Positions 18,986-27,202 of a DNA stretch of 64,000 bases are shown here, one piece after another. The translations under genes were made by a program, and so were the position numbers. Source of the stretch: Hyphomicrobium sp. ghe19. Its GTDB lineage: Bacteria > Pseudomonadota > Alphaproteobacteria > Rhizobiales > Hyphomicrobiaceae. Location: the NCBI RefSeq assembly GCF_902712875.1, contig NZ_LR743509.1, forward strand, positions 992,001 to 1,056,000, written 5' to 3'. The notes under the pieces are model-generated. The model was not told the origin of the DNA and did not search any database. It saw nothing but the letters and a program-made list of their open reading frames with translations. Each line of letters opens with the position of its first letter. Within the stretch, counting starts at the first letter, position 1.

Positions 18986-19213
18986 ATGATCTGGCTTACC
19001 GCTTTGCTTCTCGCGGGAATTTTCGGCTGGCTCGGAACCCGCTGGGTGGCGCCCATCCTGATCTGCGTCGTTGCCGGGTCGATGATTGCAGTCGATAGCA
19101 TCGCTGCGAACGAATTTACGGCAAGCACGGCCGCGACGCTTGCGATGATCATCGCTGCGGTTTTGGTGGTGTGGGGTGGCAGCCGCGCCTTGCGGCGTTT
19201 GACTGCCGGTTAG
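18986..19213 (+). CDS. Small hypothetical membrane protein
   Basis: 75 aa with three short hydrophobic stretches (IWLTALLLAGIFGWL, ILICVVAGSMIAVDSIAA and TLAMIIAAVLVVWGG) and a basic end (SRALRRLTAG). It is likely a two- or three-TM inner-membrane protein. No family recognised. ATG at 18986 follows gtggtcgc without a strong Shine-Dalgarno. It lies between two terminator hairpins, so if real it is monocistronic. Confidence 0.55.
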   Translation: MIWLTALLLAGIFGWLGTRWVAPILICVVAGSMIAVDSIAANEFTASTAATLAMIIAAVLVVWGGSRALRRLTAG

Positions 19214-19230
19214 CCGTCCTCGCACGATTG

Positions 19231-19264
19231 AAACGCGACGGCAGATCGTCCGGCGCGTTTTCTT
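19231..19264 (+). terminator. Probable terminator after the small membrane-protein gene
   Basis: The stem aaacgcg-(a)-cgg / ccg-(g)-cgcgttt around an 8-nt loop runs straight into ttttctta, starting 18 bp after the stop at 19213. It supports real transcription of the 75-aa gene. Confidence 0.6.
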
Positions 19265-19396
19265 ATGTCCTCATGCTCGATGTTTGGTGCGGATGGCGTG
19301 CCGCCATGCTGGCCTTCCGGGCGGCTGTGGTTTGGTGTATGCGCCAAGAGATAGTGATCCATCCATCTATGAAAAATCGAAAGAAAGCACGGGAGC

Positions 19397-20077
19397 ATGG
19401 GCCATGATCTTTCCTGCTGGACGCGCCGCCCGCGTCCGACGCGCGTTGTCATGGACGGTCGCTACACGCGGCTCGAACCGCTAGATCCGGCACGGCACGG
19501 AGATGCGTTGTTCGGACAATCGGCTGCTCGCGGGGCTGAAGAGCGTTTTCGCTATCTCTTCGAACCGCCGCCAGCGACAAGCGCCGATTTGCGGCCATGG
19601 CTCGATACGATGTCGCAAAGCCAAGACCCAATGTTCTGGGCGGTGGTTGATAAGACGAGCGGCCGCGCTGCCGGGCGGCAGGCCTTGATGCGCATCGAAC
19701 CGGCCCACGGCGTTATCGAGATCGGATCGATCCTTTGGGGGCCGGCGATTGCGCGCACGCGCGTTGCTACTGAAGCGCTCTACCTCTTCGCGGCGCATAT
19801 TTTCGAGGTTCTTGGCTATCGCCGTTTCGAATGGAAATGCCACAACGATAACGAGCCATCCAAGCGCGCCGCGCGCCGCTTCGGTTTCACCTACGAGGGC
19901 CTATTCCGTCAGCACATGGTGGCCAAAGGAGCCAACCGGGACACCGCCTGGTTTTCAATGCTGGACAAGGAATGGCCGGCCATTAAAGCGGCCTACGAGG
20001 ATTGGCTGGCGCCGGAAAACTTTGACGAGGCTGGACGGCAGCGGGCGCGATTGAGGGCCGCCGCTGCGCTTGAATAA
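19397..20077 (+). CDS. GNAT family acetyltransferase, RimJ/RimL type
   Basis: 226 aa GNAT protein. The segments GRYTRLEPLDPARHGDAL, GVIEIGSILWGPAIARTRVATEA and YRRFEWKCHNDNEPSKRAARRFGFTYEG are the strand, P-loop and C-terminal patterns of RimJ/RimL-like N-acetyltransferases, which acetylate protein N-termini or small amines with acetyl-CoA. Substrate unknown. ATG at 19397 sits just after gggag, which is tight spacing; the methionine at MDGRYTRLE (~19451) is an alternative start nearer the conserved part. It converges on the HIT gene. Confidence 0.85.
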   Translation: MGHDLSCWTRRPRPTRVVMDGRYTRLEPLDPARHGDALFGQSAARGAEERFRYLFEPPPATSADLRPWLDTMSQSQDPMFWAVVDKTSGRAAGRQALMRIEPAHGVIEIGSILWGPAIARTRVATEALYLFAAHIFEVLGYRRFEWKCHNDNEPSKRAARRFGFTYEGLFRQHMVAKGANRDTAWFSMLDKEWPAIKAAYEDWLAPENFDEAGRQRARLRAAAALE

Positions 20078-20125
20078 GGGGCGGAAACTGCTCGACGACA
20101 AACCGGCAATCTCGGCGCGGAATTT

Positions 20126-20545
20126 TCAGGCGAGCGCAGCCTTCAGTTTTTCGGCGTTAGCGGCCAGCACGGAACCTTCTTCCATGCTCCGCGCGTGGAT
20201 GTGCAGCGGCTTACCTTCGTAGCGGGGTATGACGTGGAAATGCAGGTGAAAGACCGTCTGGCCGCCCGCCGTTTCATTGAATTGTGCGATGCTGACTCCG
20301 TCGGCATTGAAGGCGGATTTCGCGGCGACGGCGACCTTCTGAACGAGTGGAATGATCTTCGCCAGCACCGCCGGGTCGGCATCGAGAAGATTGCGGGACT
20401 GAGCCTTCGGGAGGATCAACGTGTGACCCGGCGACTGGGGCATCACGTCCATGAAGACGATCGCATCGGCATCCTCGTAGACTTTGTGGCACGGAATTTC
20501 GCCGCGCAGGATCTTCGCGAAGATGTTGTTTGCGTCGTACGACAT
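20126..20545 (-). CDS. HIT family nucleotide hydrolase (Hint-like)
   Basis: 139 aa, the full length of Hint/HINT-type proteins. The catalytic triad motif H-phi-H-phi-H is visible as HLHFHVIPR, with NIFAKILRGEIPCHKVYED at the N-terminus and PQSPGHTLILPK in the middle. These proteins hydrolyse purine nucleoside phosphoramidates or aminoacyl-AMP. ATG at 20545. It lies 54 bp downstream of the COG3146 acetyltransferase gene on the same strand and could be co-transcribed. Confidence 0.92.
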   Translation of the reverse strand: MSYDANNIFAKILRGEIPCHKVYEDADAIVFMDVMPQSPGHTLILPKAQSRNLLDADPAVLAKIIPLVQKVAVAAKSAFNADGVSIAQFNETAGGQTVFHLHFHVIPRYEGKPLHIHARSMEEGSVLAANAEKLKAALA

Positions 20546-20599
20546 GGTGTTCCGCTCGGCTTAATATGACTATGCGGCGGCCTTCGACTGGGCGCCGCT

Positions 20600-21772
20600 T
20601 CAGGCTTCGTCTTTGCGATAGGGGCCCATCTCGGTCAAGTCGGCATTGAACCGGGTCACGGCTTGGCGCTCCTGGTTGAGGAAGCGCTCCACGGCGCGTT
20701 CGAGCGCGGGGTCGGCGAGCCAGTGCGCGGAGTACGTTTCGACCGGTAGATAGCCGCGTGCGAGCTTATGCTCGCCTTGGGCGCCGGCTTCGACGCGCGG
20801 GAGCCGGTGCTCGATGGCATAATCGATCGCCTGATAGTAGCAGACCTCGAAGTGGAGCGCCGGGTGGTGCTCGATGGCGCCCCAGTAGCGGCCGTAAAGG
20901 CAATCGCCGCCGATGAGGTTCAAGGCGCCTGCGATGTAGCTTCCATGCCGCTTCGCGAAGACCAGCAGGCACCGCTCGGGCATCGCTTGACCGAGGAGCG
21001 AGAAGAAGGTGCGATTGAGATAGGGCCGGCCCCACTTACGGTTTCCGGTGTCCATGTAGAACTTGAACATCGCGTCCCAGTGAGCTTCGCCGATGGCTCT
21101 GCCGGCGACATGCTCGATCTCTATGCCGTGCGCCAATGCCGCCTGGCGCTCTTTTCTCATCGCCTTGCGCTTGCGCGATGCCAGGGTGCCAAGAAAATCG
21201 TCGAAGGAGCCGTAGTCCTGGTTCTGCCAATGGAACTGCTGGCCAATTCGCGTCAGGAAGCCGAGGGCGCGCAGGCGCGCGGCGACCTCTCGGTCGAGAA
21301 ATGTCAGGTGCACTGACGATAGGCCGCCGAGGCGAGCAACCTCAATCGCTGCAGCGGCTAGCATCTGCTCGTCGGAGAAGGACTTTGCACCTGGCTTCAC
21401 GAGCAGGCGCGGGCCAGGGACGGGCGTAAACGGCACCGACATCTGGAGCTTCGGATAATAGCGTCCACCTGCCTGGGCGTAGGCATCGGCCCAGCCGTGA
21501 TCGAATACGTACTCACCCTGGCTGTGCGATTTCAGATAGGCGGGCGCGGCTGCTGTAATCGATCCGGTCTCGTCTTCGATGACGAGATGGCGCGGCAGCC
21601 AACCGCTCTTGATTCCGACTGCGTGCGATTCCTCAAGCGCGTTAAGGAAGGCGTGAGAAACGAAAGGATTGAAGTTCGCCGGATCAGGATTGGCGCAGGC
21701 ATCCCATTGCGCTGCGTCGATCGCTGCGATCGACGGGGCGAGTTTCACGGCCGTGTCGGGAAATGTCGGCAT
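20600..21772 (-). CDS. GNAT-fold peptidoglycan/peptide acyltransferase-like protein (COG3146)
   Basis: 390 aa. It matches the COG3146 (DUF482) family, a double-GNAT fold related to Fem-type transferases. Visible features are AQWDACANPDPANFNPFVSHAFLNALEES, PLVPGPRLL-like patterns, RKRKAMRKERQ, and the C-terminal GAQGEHKLARGYLPVETYSAHW. The family is widespread in alphaproteobacteria but its substrate is unestablished. The ATG at 21772 (MPTFPDTAVKL) gives the family length; the frame is open to 21883 but the added residues are atypical. Confidence 0.85.
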   Translation of the reverse strand: MPTFPDTAVKLAPSIAAIDAAQWDACANPDPANFNPFVSHAFLNALEESHAVGIKSGWLPRHLVIEDETGSITAAAPAYLKSHSQGEYVFDHGWADAYAQAGGRYYPKLQMSVPFTPVPGPRLLVKPGAKSFSDEQMLAAAAIEVARLGGLSSVHLTFLDREVAARLRALGFLTRIGQQFHWQNQDYGSFDDFLGTLASRKRKAMRKERQAALAHGIEIEHVAGRAIGEAHWDAMFKFYMDTGNRKWGRPYLNRTFFSLLGQAMPERCLLVFAKRHGSYIAGALNLIGGDCLYGRYWGAIEHHPALHFEVCYYQAIDYAIEHRLPRVEAGAQGEHKLARGYLPVETYSAHWLADPALERAVERFLNQERQAVTRFNADLTEMGPYRKDEA

Positions 21773-21886
21773 CTTTACCGCTGCTGAGTATGTCCCAAGT
21801 CTATGCAACTCCTTTGCTGTCGCAAAGCGACAAAGGGCAGGGCAGATGCGCGCTGGTTGCGGTGATCTAGAACGGCCGTCCAATCG

Positions 21887-22636
21887 TTAGGGATGAAAGC
21901 CCTCAAATATCATGGCGTCGGCGTGTGCTTCGGCGATGCGCCGCTGTTTCGGCGTGCGCACTGTCCACGTGAAGAGCGGCAGGCCCAAGACGCGGCGCAC
22001 GTATTCCGTTACCGGTGTCGGCAGGGCATCGACCTGGTAGGCATAAAAGTCCGGCGCGACTGGGCCCGACTCGAGCAGGCCCCGAAGGGCAGTCGCTCGC
22101 TTTCTTTTGATCTTGCGCGACCACCAACCGGCGCCCGCGTAACTACCCGAAACGATCCCGCGCGGGACGTCTGGAGCCAAGCTCCGCACTGCAATCATCA
22201 CGTCCGGATCGAACGACATCAGGGCAACGGGGCCGCGATACTCGGAGACGAGCCTCGCGATGCTGGCGATGAACTCGCGGTCCGGCGGGTCCCATTCGCT
22301 TTTGATCTCGATCAGCAACGGGACACGCCCACCGACCAGGTCCAGCAAGCCGGCGAGCGTCAGGATCGTCTCGCCTCCGACACGATAGCGATGCGATCCG
22401 AGATCACGTTCCTTGACGGCCGAGAGGGGGCCCCGTCCGTCTACGAGCCGGTTCAACGTCTCATCGTGAAAGACGACCGGGACGCCGCCTCTGATGGGCC
22501 GCAGATCGCATTCGATGCCGTAGCCAGCTGCAATTGCGGCGTCAAAAGCGGGGCCGGTATTCTCGATGATCCCGCGCTTCGCGTCATGCAGGCCGCGGTG
22601 AGCGATCGGTCGAAGAAACGCTGCGCGGTCGAGCAT
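21887..22636 (-). CDS. Glycerophosphodiester phosphodiesterase
   Basis: 249 aa GDPD-family enzyme releasing glycerol-3-phosphate from glycerophosphodiesters. The metal and catalytic residues are visible: AHRGLHD (HRG), ENTGPAF, IECDLRP (ExD), VVFHDETLNRL, and IEIKSEW further on. The protein has no signal peptide, so it is cytoplasmic. ATG at 22636 lies 4 bp after the RidA-like gene's stop, so these two form a leftward operon. Confidence 0.93.
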   Translation of the reverse strand: MLDRAAFLRPIAHRGLHDAKRGIIENTGPAFDAAIAAGYGIECDLRPIRGGVPVVFHDETLNRLVDGRGPLSAVKERDLGSHRYRVGGETILTLAGLLDLVGGRVPLLIEIKSEWDPPDREFIASIARLVSEYRGPVALMSFDPDVMIAVRSLAPDVPRGIVSGSYAGAGWWSRKIKRKRATALRGLLESGPVAPDFYAYQVDALPTPVTEYVRRVLGLPLFTWTVRTPKQRRIAEAHADAMIFEGFHP

Positions 22637-22640
22637 GGCG

Positions 22641-23108
22641 TCAACGGATTTTCAGGATCGCATCGATTTCGACGCACGTGCCGAGCGGCAGGCTCGAGAC
22701 GCCGACAGCGGATCTCGTGTGCCGTCCGGCGTCGCCGAGCACGGCGACGAGAAGGTCGGATGCGCCATTGATGATCTTCGGATGATCGACGAATTCTGGC
22801 GTCGCGGCGACAAAGCCCGTCAGCCTCAAGACCTGCACAACGCGTTCGAGATCGCCGAGAGCGGCTTTCGCTTGTGCCAGCAAGCTGAGCGCGGATTGCC
22901 GGGCGGCTTCCTGCCCGTCCTCGATGGATACGCCGGCTCCAAGCTTACCTGCCAGCACGCGGCAGGCCGCATCCTTGGCGACCTGTCCCGAAATGAAGAG
23001 CTGGTCACCGGAAATGAGAAAAGGCACGTAATTGGCGACGGGTTGAGGCGCTTCGGGGAGTTTAAGGCCCAATTCGGAAAGCCTTTGCTCGACTGTTGTC
23101 ATTGGCAT
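22641..23108 (-). CDS. RidA/YjgF-like protein
   Basis: 155 aa, the size of the longer RidA subfamily with the LSELGLKLPEAPQPVANYVP N-terminus. The core has FISGQVAKD and ends TRSAVGVSSLPLGTCVEIDAI. The Arg that archetypal RidA uses to hydrolyse reactive enamines corresponds to the R of HTRSAVGV, so imine deaminase activity is plausible. ATGs at 23117, 23108 and 23102 are all usable; 23108 is a compromise. It is upstream of, and probably coupled to, the GDPD gene, and diverges from eipB. Confidence 0.87.
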   Translation of the reverse strand: MPMTTVEQRLSELGLKLPEAPQPVANYVPFLISGDQLFISGQVAKDAACRVLAGKLGAGVSIEDGQEAARQSALSLLAQAKAALGDLERVVQVLRLTGFVAATPEFVDHPKIINGASDLLVAVLGDAGRHTRSAVGVSSLPLGTCVEIDAILKIR

Positions 23109-23228
23109 ATTACCCATAGTTAGATTTCGGTGCAGCTTGTGCCGTGCTAGCGCCTCTTTGCAACGCTTTATCTGCGAACTAGACTGCAGCAGTTTTAAGT
23201 AAACCGGCCTGGAGAGCGAGTAAGCCCA

Positions 23229-24098
23229 ATGATAGTGCGTGAAGGCTATGTCACGATCGCGCTTCTTGTTCTTGCCGGTCAGATGCCGGTTGCGCCGGCG
23301 GCTGCAGCCGATCTTATCCCATTTGCCCCACATCGAGCGGTCTACGAGCTTTCGATGGGAGACTCAACGGCGGGCTCGGGCGTGACGGGCGTTGCCGGCC
23401 GGATGGTTTATGAACTCAGCGGCTCGCAGTGTGACGGCTATACGCAGAACATGCGTTTCGTGACGGTGATGACGAACCAGGAAGGGACCGAGACGCTCAG
23501 CGATCTCAGGAACTCGAGCTGGGAAGAGGCAGACGCGAAGAAGCTCAGGTTTTCTTCGACGCAATATCAGAACGATAAGCTCGCAGACGCGAGCCAAGGG
23601 GATGCAGCGCGTTCGAAAGGTGCGATGCCGGTCGTCGGCGTCGATCTCGTAAAGCCCGCGAAAAAACGCGTGTCGTTGCCGACCGATATTTATTTTCCGA
23701 TGCAGCACGCTTCGACGCTCGTCCAGGCGGCTAAAAGCGGTTTGAAGATGTTTGCGGCCAATCTCTACGACGGGTCGGAGCAAGGCGAGAAATATTATTT
23801 GACGAATACTGTCATTGGCAAAAAGTTCGACAGAAGCACTAAGACTGTCCCAGCTTCCTTCAAAGGTGCGGACATTCTGGCGAGCGTCGATTCTTGGCCA
23901 ATGACGATCAGTTATTTTGAGGCCGGCAAGGACAAGAGCGATCAAACGCCGTCCTATGAGTTATCGTTTCGCTATTTCGAGAATGGCGTCACGAGCAATC
24001 TGAAGATTGATTACGGTGAGTTCTCCATCAAGGGTGAACTCAAGGAGCTGACGGCGCTGACGCCCGGTAAGTGCCCGGAAACGAAGGACGCGCATTAG
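23229..24098 (+). CDS. eipB: Periplasmic cell-envelope integrity protein EipB (DUF1849)
   Basis: 289 aa with a signal peptide ending near AAAA (~27). It matches the DUF1849 family: PFAPHRAVYELSMG, GRMVYELSG, DIYFPMQHA and the C-terminal LSFRYFENGVTSNLKIDYGEF. Two cysteines, Cys68 (SQCDGY) and Cys282 (PGKCPE), match the conserved disulfide pair of Brucella EipB, a periplasmic beta-spiral protein needed for envelope integrity. No other cysteines are seen, consistent with an intramolecular disulfide. ATG at 23229 and family length agree. It converges on the DUF3572 gene. Confidence 0.9.
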   Translation: MIVREGYVTIALLVLAGQMPVAPAAAADLIPFAPHRAVYELSMGDSTAGSGVTGVAGRMVYELSGSQCDGYTQNMRFVTVMTNQEGTETLSDLRNSSWEEADAKKLRFSSTQYQNDKLADASQGDAARSKGAMPVVGVDLVKPAKKRVSLPTDIYFPMQHASTLVQAAKSGLKMFAANLYDGSEQGEKYYLTNTVIGKKFDRSTKTVPASFKGADILASVDSWPMTISYFEAGKDKSDQTPSYELSFRYFENGVTSNLKIDYGEFSIKGELKELTALTPGKCPETKDAH

Positions 24099-24137
24099 CC
24101 AGTTCGTAATCCAATCGCGGCTTCGCGGCCGATGCGA

Positions 24138-24434
24138 TTATGAGAAATCGATTGGTCCTGTGAGGAGTTGATGGGCCGGGCCCATGATCGCTGGATCGAT
24201 GCCGGCTTCCTGGCAGAACGACAGCAACAGTCCTTCGTCTGAAAGAATGTAGTCGAACATTGCTGCTTGCAGCTCGCGCGAACTGGCAACGCCTCGAAGA
24301 TCGTCAGGTGAAAGCCCAGTCAATGAAAGAAAACGCGAAGTTTGATTTGGGTCGGCGAGCAGGAATGCCAGCACCTGCAACGCTACGGCCTCCGCATCAT
24401 CCTTAGTCATAGGTTTTGATCTGGACCGAAGCAT
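24138..24434 (-). CDS. DUF3572 family protein
   Basis: 98 aa, all-helical, matching DUF3572 (DDAEAVALQVLAFLLADPNQTSRFLSLTGLSPDDLR). It is a small cytosolic alphaproteobacterial family of unknown function, often found next to divK, as here. The ATG at 24434 has agga six bases upstream and is preferred over the internal ATG at 24410. It diverges from divK across ~118 bp. Confidence 0.85.
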   Translation of the reverse strand: MLRSRSKPMTKDDAEAVALQVLAFLLADPNQTSRFLSLTGLSPDDLRGVASSRELQAAMFDYILSDEGLLLSFCQEAGIDPAIMGPAHQLLTGPIDFS

Positions 24435-24459
24435 TGCGTTTCCTATGCGTAGGCTGATG

Positions 24460-24474
24460 TTAACTGTTGGTTAC
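24460..24474 (+). promoter_or_regulatory. CtrA-like binding site upstream of divK
   Basis: The sequence is TTAA-N7-TTAC, one mismatch from the CtrA consensus TTAA-N7-TTAA, 78 bp before the divK start and in the divergent region shared with DUF3572. In Caulobacter divK transcription is CtrA-activated, so the context fits. A single near-match could still be chance. Confidence 0.45.
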
Positions 24475-24551
24475 GGCTTTCGAGGCAAAGATGCCCCAGG
24501 GTTTGGGTGAGAATCGCTGCAAAATGACCGCGATGGAGAGTGGGCGGTTTA

Positions 24552-24986
24552 ATGACGTATCAGGAATCCGGAACGAACGTCGAGCGTCGCGTGCCTGAGC
24601 CGCGGCCAACGGTGCGATCTGTCCTGATCGTCGAAGACAATGAGCTCAATATGAAGCTCTTCAACGATCTCCTCGTTGCGCACGGCTACAAGACGATCCA
24701 GACGCGAAATGGCTTCGACGCGCTCGAACTCGCGCGCAAGCACCGTCCCGATCTGATCTTGATGGACATCCAGTTGCCTGAAGTTTCCGGCCTCGAGGTG
24801 ACGAGATGGCTGAAGGACGATGACAGTCTCCGCGAAATTCCGATCGTCGCAGTAACGGCTTTCGCGATGAAGGGGGACGAGGAAAGGATCCGGTCAGGTG
24901 GTTGCGAAGCTTACATTTCGAAGCCGATTTCGGTGATGGCGTTTCTCGAAACCGTTCGAAAGTTCATCGGCCCGTCGAAGCCGTAG
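24552..24986 (+). CDS. divK: Single-domain response regulator DivK
   Basis: 144 aa, a lone receiver domain with no output domain. The acidic pocket is E28/D29 ([10 protein letters not shown]), the phospho-acceptor is D72 ([13 protein letters not shown]), with the conserved T/A ([13 protein letters not shown]) and K (YISKPIS). These segments match DivK, the PleC/DivJ-controlled regulator that feeds the DivL-CckA-CtrA pathway. The family is usually ~125 aa; here a ~20-residue polar N-terminal extension is present. ATG at 24552; a GTG at 24540 adds four residues. pleD follows 23 bp later, the classic divK-pleD arrangement. Confidence 0.93.
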   Translation: MTYQESGTNVERRVPEPRPTVRSVLIVEDNELNMKLFNDLLVAHGYKTIQTRNGFDALELARKHRPDLILMDIQLPEVSGLEVTRWLKDDDSLREIPIVAVTAFAMKGDEERIRSGGCEAYISKPISVMAFLETVRKFIGPSKP

Positions 24987-25009
24987 TTCGTATCCAGATT
25001 TTGTGATCC

Positions 25010-26380
25010 ATGACAGCCCGCGTACTCGTCGTCGATGATATTCTTGCCAATGTGAAGCTTCTCGAGGCGAGGCTGCAGGCGGAGTATTTCGAAGTTCTCA
25101 CCGCCAACAGCGGGCAGCAGGCTCTCGATATTTTGGCGCGCGAAAGCATCGATGTCGTGCTGCTCGACGTCATGATGCCCGGCATGGACGGGTTCGAGGT
25201 GTGCCGGCGCATCAAGGGCAGTCACGCGACCCATCACATTCCCGTCGTCATGGTCACGGCACTCGATCAGCCGTCCGATAAGGTCCTTGGCCTCGAAAGC
25301 GGCGCCGACGATTTCCTCACCAAGCCCGTCGATGACATCGCACTCGTTACGCGCGTGAAAAATCTCGCGCGTCTCAAGATGCTGAACGACGAAATGATCA
25401 TGCGTGCCTCGACCGGCAAGGACATGGGCATTCCGGACGATGGCTCGCTCGCACGGGCGCTTTCCGCGAGATCGGGCCGGGTCATGCTGGTCGACGACCA
25501 TCCCCGTTCGGCGGCACGCCTTCTCGAAGTTCTATCCAAAGCCAACGACGCCTGCGCGGAGCGCGATGCGCAGACCGCGCTGGTGCGCCTCGCGGGGGGC
25601 AATTTCGATCTTCTGATCGTGAGTTTGTCGTTGCAGGACGCCGACGGCTTGAGGCTTTGCTCGCAAGTGCGTTCGCTCGAGCGTACACGGCATCTGCCGG
25701 TCATCATGCTGGTCGAGCCGGGGGACGAGGCGCGCTTGCTCCGCGGGCTCGATATGGGCGTTAACGACTATCTGATGCGTCCGATCGACCGGCACGAGCT
25801 GCTCGCGCGCGTGAAGACCCAGATCAAGCGGAAGCGGCATTCGGATTTCCTACGGCATCGCCTCGCTGAGAGCGTCGAGCAGGCCATCACCGACTCGCTG
25901 ACGGGGCTTCATAATCGCCGCTACATGGAAGGGCATCTTCGAACATTGGTCTCGGAAGCGGTCCGCACCGGCCGCAACCTGTCGATGCTCGTTGCCGACA
26001 TCGACCATTTCAAGAACGTCAACGACACGTACGGTCACGACGTCGGCGATGCCGTGCTCAGAGAGTTTTCTGTACGCCTTCGGCGGAACACGCGCGGGAT
26101 CGATCTTGCGTGCCGGCTCGGCGGCGAAGAGTTCGTTATCATCATGCCGGACACTGATCTCACGCACGCCTACCAGGTCGGCGAGCGATTGCGCGCATGC
26201 GTGGCATCCGATGAATTTGCGATCGGCGACGGCAGAAGCATCCGCGTGACGGCGAGCGTCGGGATCGGCACGCTGGAAACGTCTGACGACACACCCGAGA
26301 CAATGTTCAAGCGTGCGGATTGCGCGCTCTACATCGCCAAAAGGCGCGGACGAAACCGGGTCGTCGCCGATGCGGCGTAA
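25010..26380 (+). CDS. pleD: PleD diguanylate cyclase (REC-REC-GGDEF)
   Basis: 456 aa. The first receiver has phospho-acceptor D53 (VLLDVMMPGMDG). The second, adaptor receiver (~155-275) is degenerate around its acceptor (LIVSLSLQDADG). The GGDEF domain (~290-456) has an intact active loop GGEEF at 371-375. The inhibitory I-site RGID (362-365) lies exactly five residues upstream, so both cyclase activity and c-di-GMP feedback are predicted. Layout and residue numbering parallel Caulobacter PleD, which drives stalked-pole development. Co-transcription with divK is likely. Confidence 0.95.
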   Translation: MTARVLVVDDILANVKLLEARLQAEYFEVLTANSGQQALDILARESIDVVLLDVMMPGMDGFEVCRRIKGSHATHHIPVVMVTALDQPSDKVLGLESGADDFLTKPVDDIALVTRVKNLARLKMLNDEMIMRASTGKDMGIPDDGSLARALSARSGRVMLVDDHPRSAARLLEVLSKANDACAERDAQTALVRLAGGNFDLLIVSLSLQDADGLRLCSQVRSLERTRHLPVIMLVEPGDEARLLRGLDMGVNDYLMRPIDRHELLARVKTQIKRKRHSDFLRHRLAESVEQAITDSLTGLHNRRYMEGHLRTLVSEAVRTGRNLSMLVADIDHFKNVNDTYGHDVGDAVLREFSVRLRRNTRGIDLACRLGGEEFVIIMPDTDLTHAYQVGERLRACVASDEFAIGDGRSIRVTASVGIGTLETSDDTPETMFKRADCALYIAKRRGRNRVVADAA

Positions 26381-26959
26381 CAGAGACTTTCGGGACAACG
26401 GGGTCGTTGCTGTTGCGCAATTGTGCCGATGCAACGTTGTGAGCGTTGCCGATCCCAGGCCAATTTTCGCTTTATTTACGAGCGTTTAGTCAGCCGACGA
26501 AATGCTGCCGTTTCCGTCGAATCGTTGCGCTGGTGACACAGTAAAGCAGTTGTTGCTTTCTGCACTGTATTCTGGCACCAATTTCGATAACGACGTGGGG
26601 ATAACACGAACATTACGTCAGATTTATTGGTCGCGAAGCCTGCAGCATGCTGTTTGGATGGCGACCGAGAAATCCCGCGCTATTGGGCCCGCCGCATAGC
26701 CTGATAGAGTGGGTATGATCGAACCGAGCGACCACACGAGTGGCCTCCTCGAACGGTTGCAGAGGGTCGATCGCGAAGCTGGGTGAGGAACAACGCCCTC
26801 TTTGAACCTCGCCCGGTTGTGGCCAGGGTCGCGAAGCTGTCTCGGAACGATTTACCCCGCTGCCGAGTTTGCTTTAGGCCCTGGCCGCTTTCAGCCAGGG
26901 TCCCTTCAGTACATCGATTTTTTCAAAAACAAACCAGAGTAGGCCGGCGTTTAACGCGC
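26381..26959. other. Region without a recognisable gene between pleD and rpmG
   Basis: About 580 bp. A 65-codon frame at 26502-26699 lacks a good ribosome-binding site or similarity I recognise. A GC-rich inverted repeat (ccctggc...gccaggg, 26879-26900) sits downstream of rpmG on the minus strand and may form its terminator, although no T run follows. AT-rich pieces at 26470-26640 could carry a promoter or small RNA; nothing specific is identified. Confidence 0.4.
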
Positions 26960-27127
26960 CTACTTGATCTTGGTTTCCTTGAATTCCACGTGCTTGCGCA
27001 CGACCGGATCGTACTTCTTGAATACGAGCTTTTCGGTCGACGTGCGCGGGTTCTTCTTCGTGACGTAGAAGAAGCCGGTGCCGGCAGACGAGAGCAATTT
27101 GATTTTTTGTGTAACGGGTTTCGCCAT
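26960..27127 (-). CDS. rpmG: 50S ribosomal protein L33
   Basis: 55 aa: begins [20 protein letters not shown] and ends [10 protein letters not shown], a clear L33 of the large ribosomal subunit. The [23 protein letters not shown] core is intact. It lacks the four zinc-ribbon cysteines, so it is the C-minus (zinc-independent) form. ATG at 27127. It is the last gene of a same-strand run after the Nudix gene, with a 75 bp gap that probably has its own promoter. Confidence 0.95.
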   Translation of the reverse strand: MAKPVTQKIKLLSSAGTGFFYVTKKNPRTSTEKLVFKKYDPVVRKHVEFKETKIK

Positions 27128-27202
27128 CGATCTTGGCCCTAAGTGAAAGCGCCAATGAACCTTGGCGAGGAAGCGCGCAACATACGCGCGAACTATGCCG
27201 TG

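Noticed and set aside
24113..24139. Hairpin aatcgc...gcgatt between eipB and the DUF3572 gene as a terminator
   Set aside because: The stem is short, its interior is poorly paired and it runs into the DUF3572 stop with no T run.
26502..26699. 65-codon frame downstream of pleD
   Set aside because: No ribosome-binding site, domain or credible composition.
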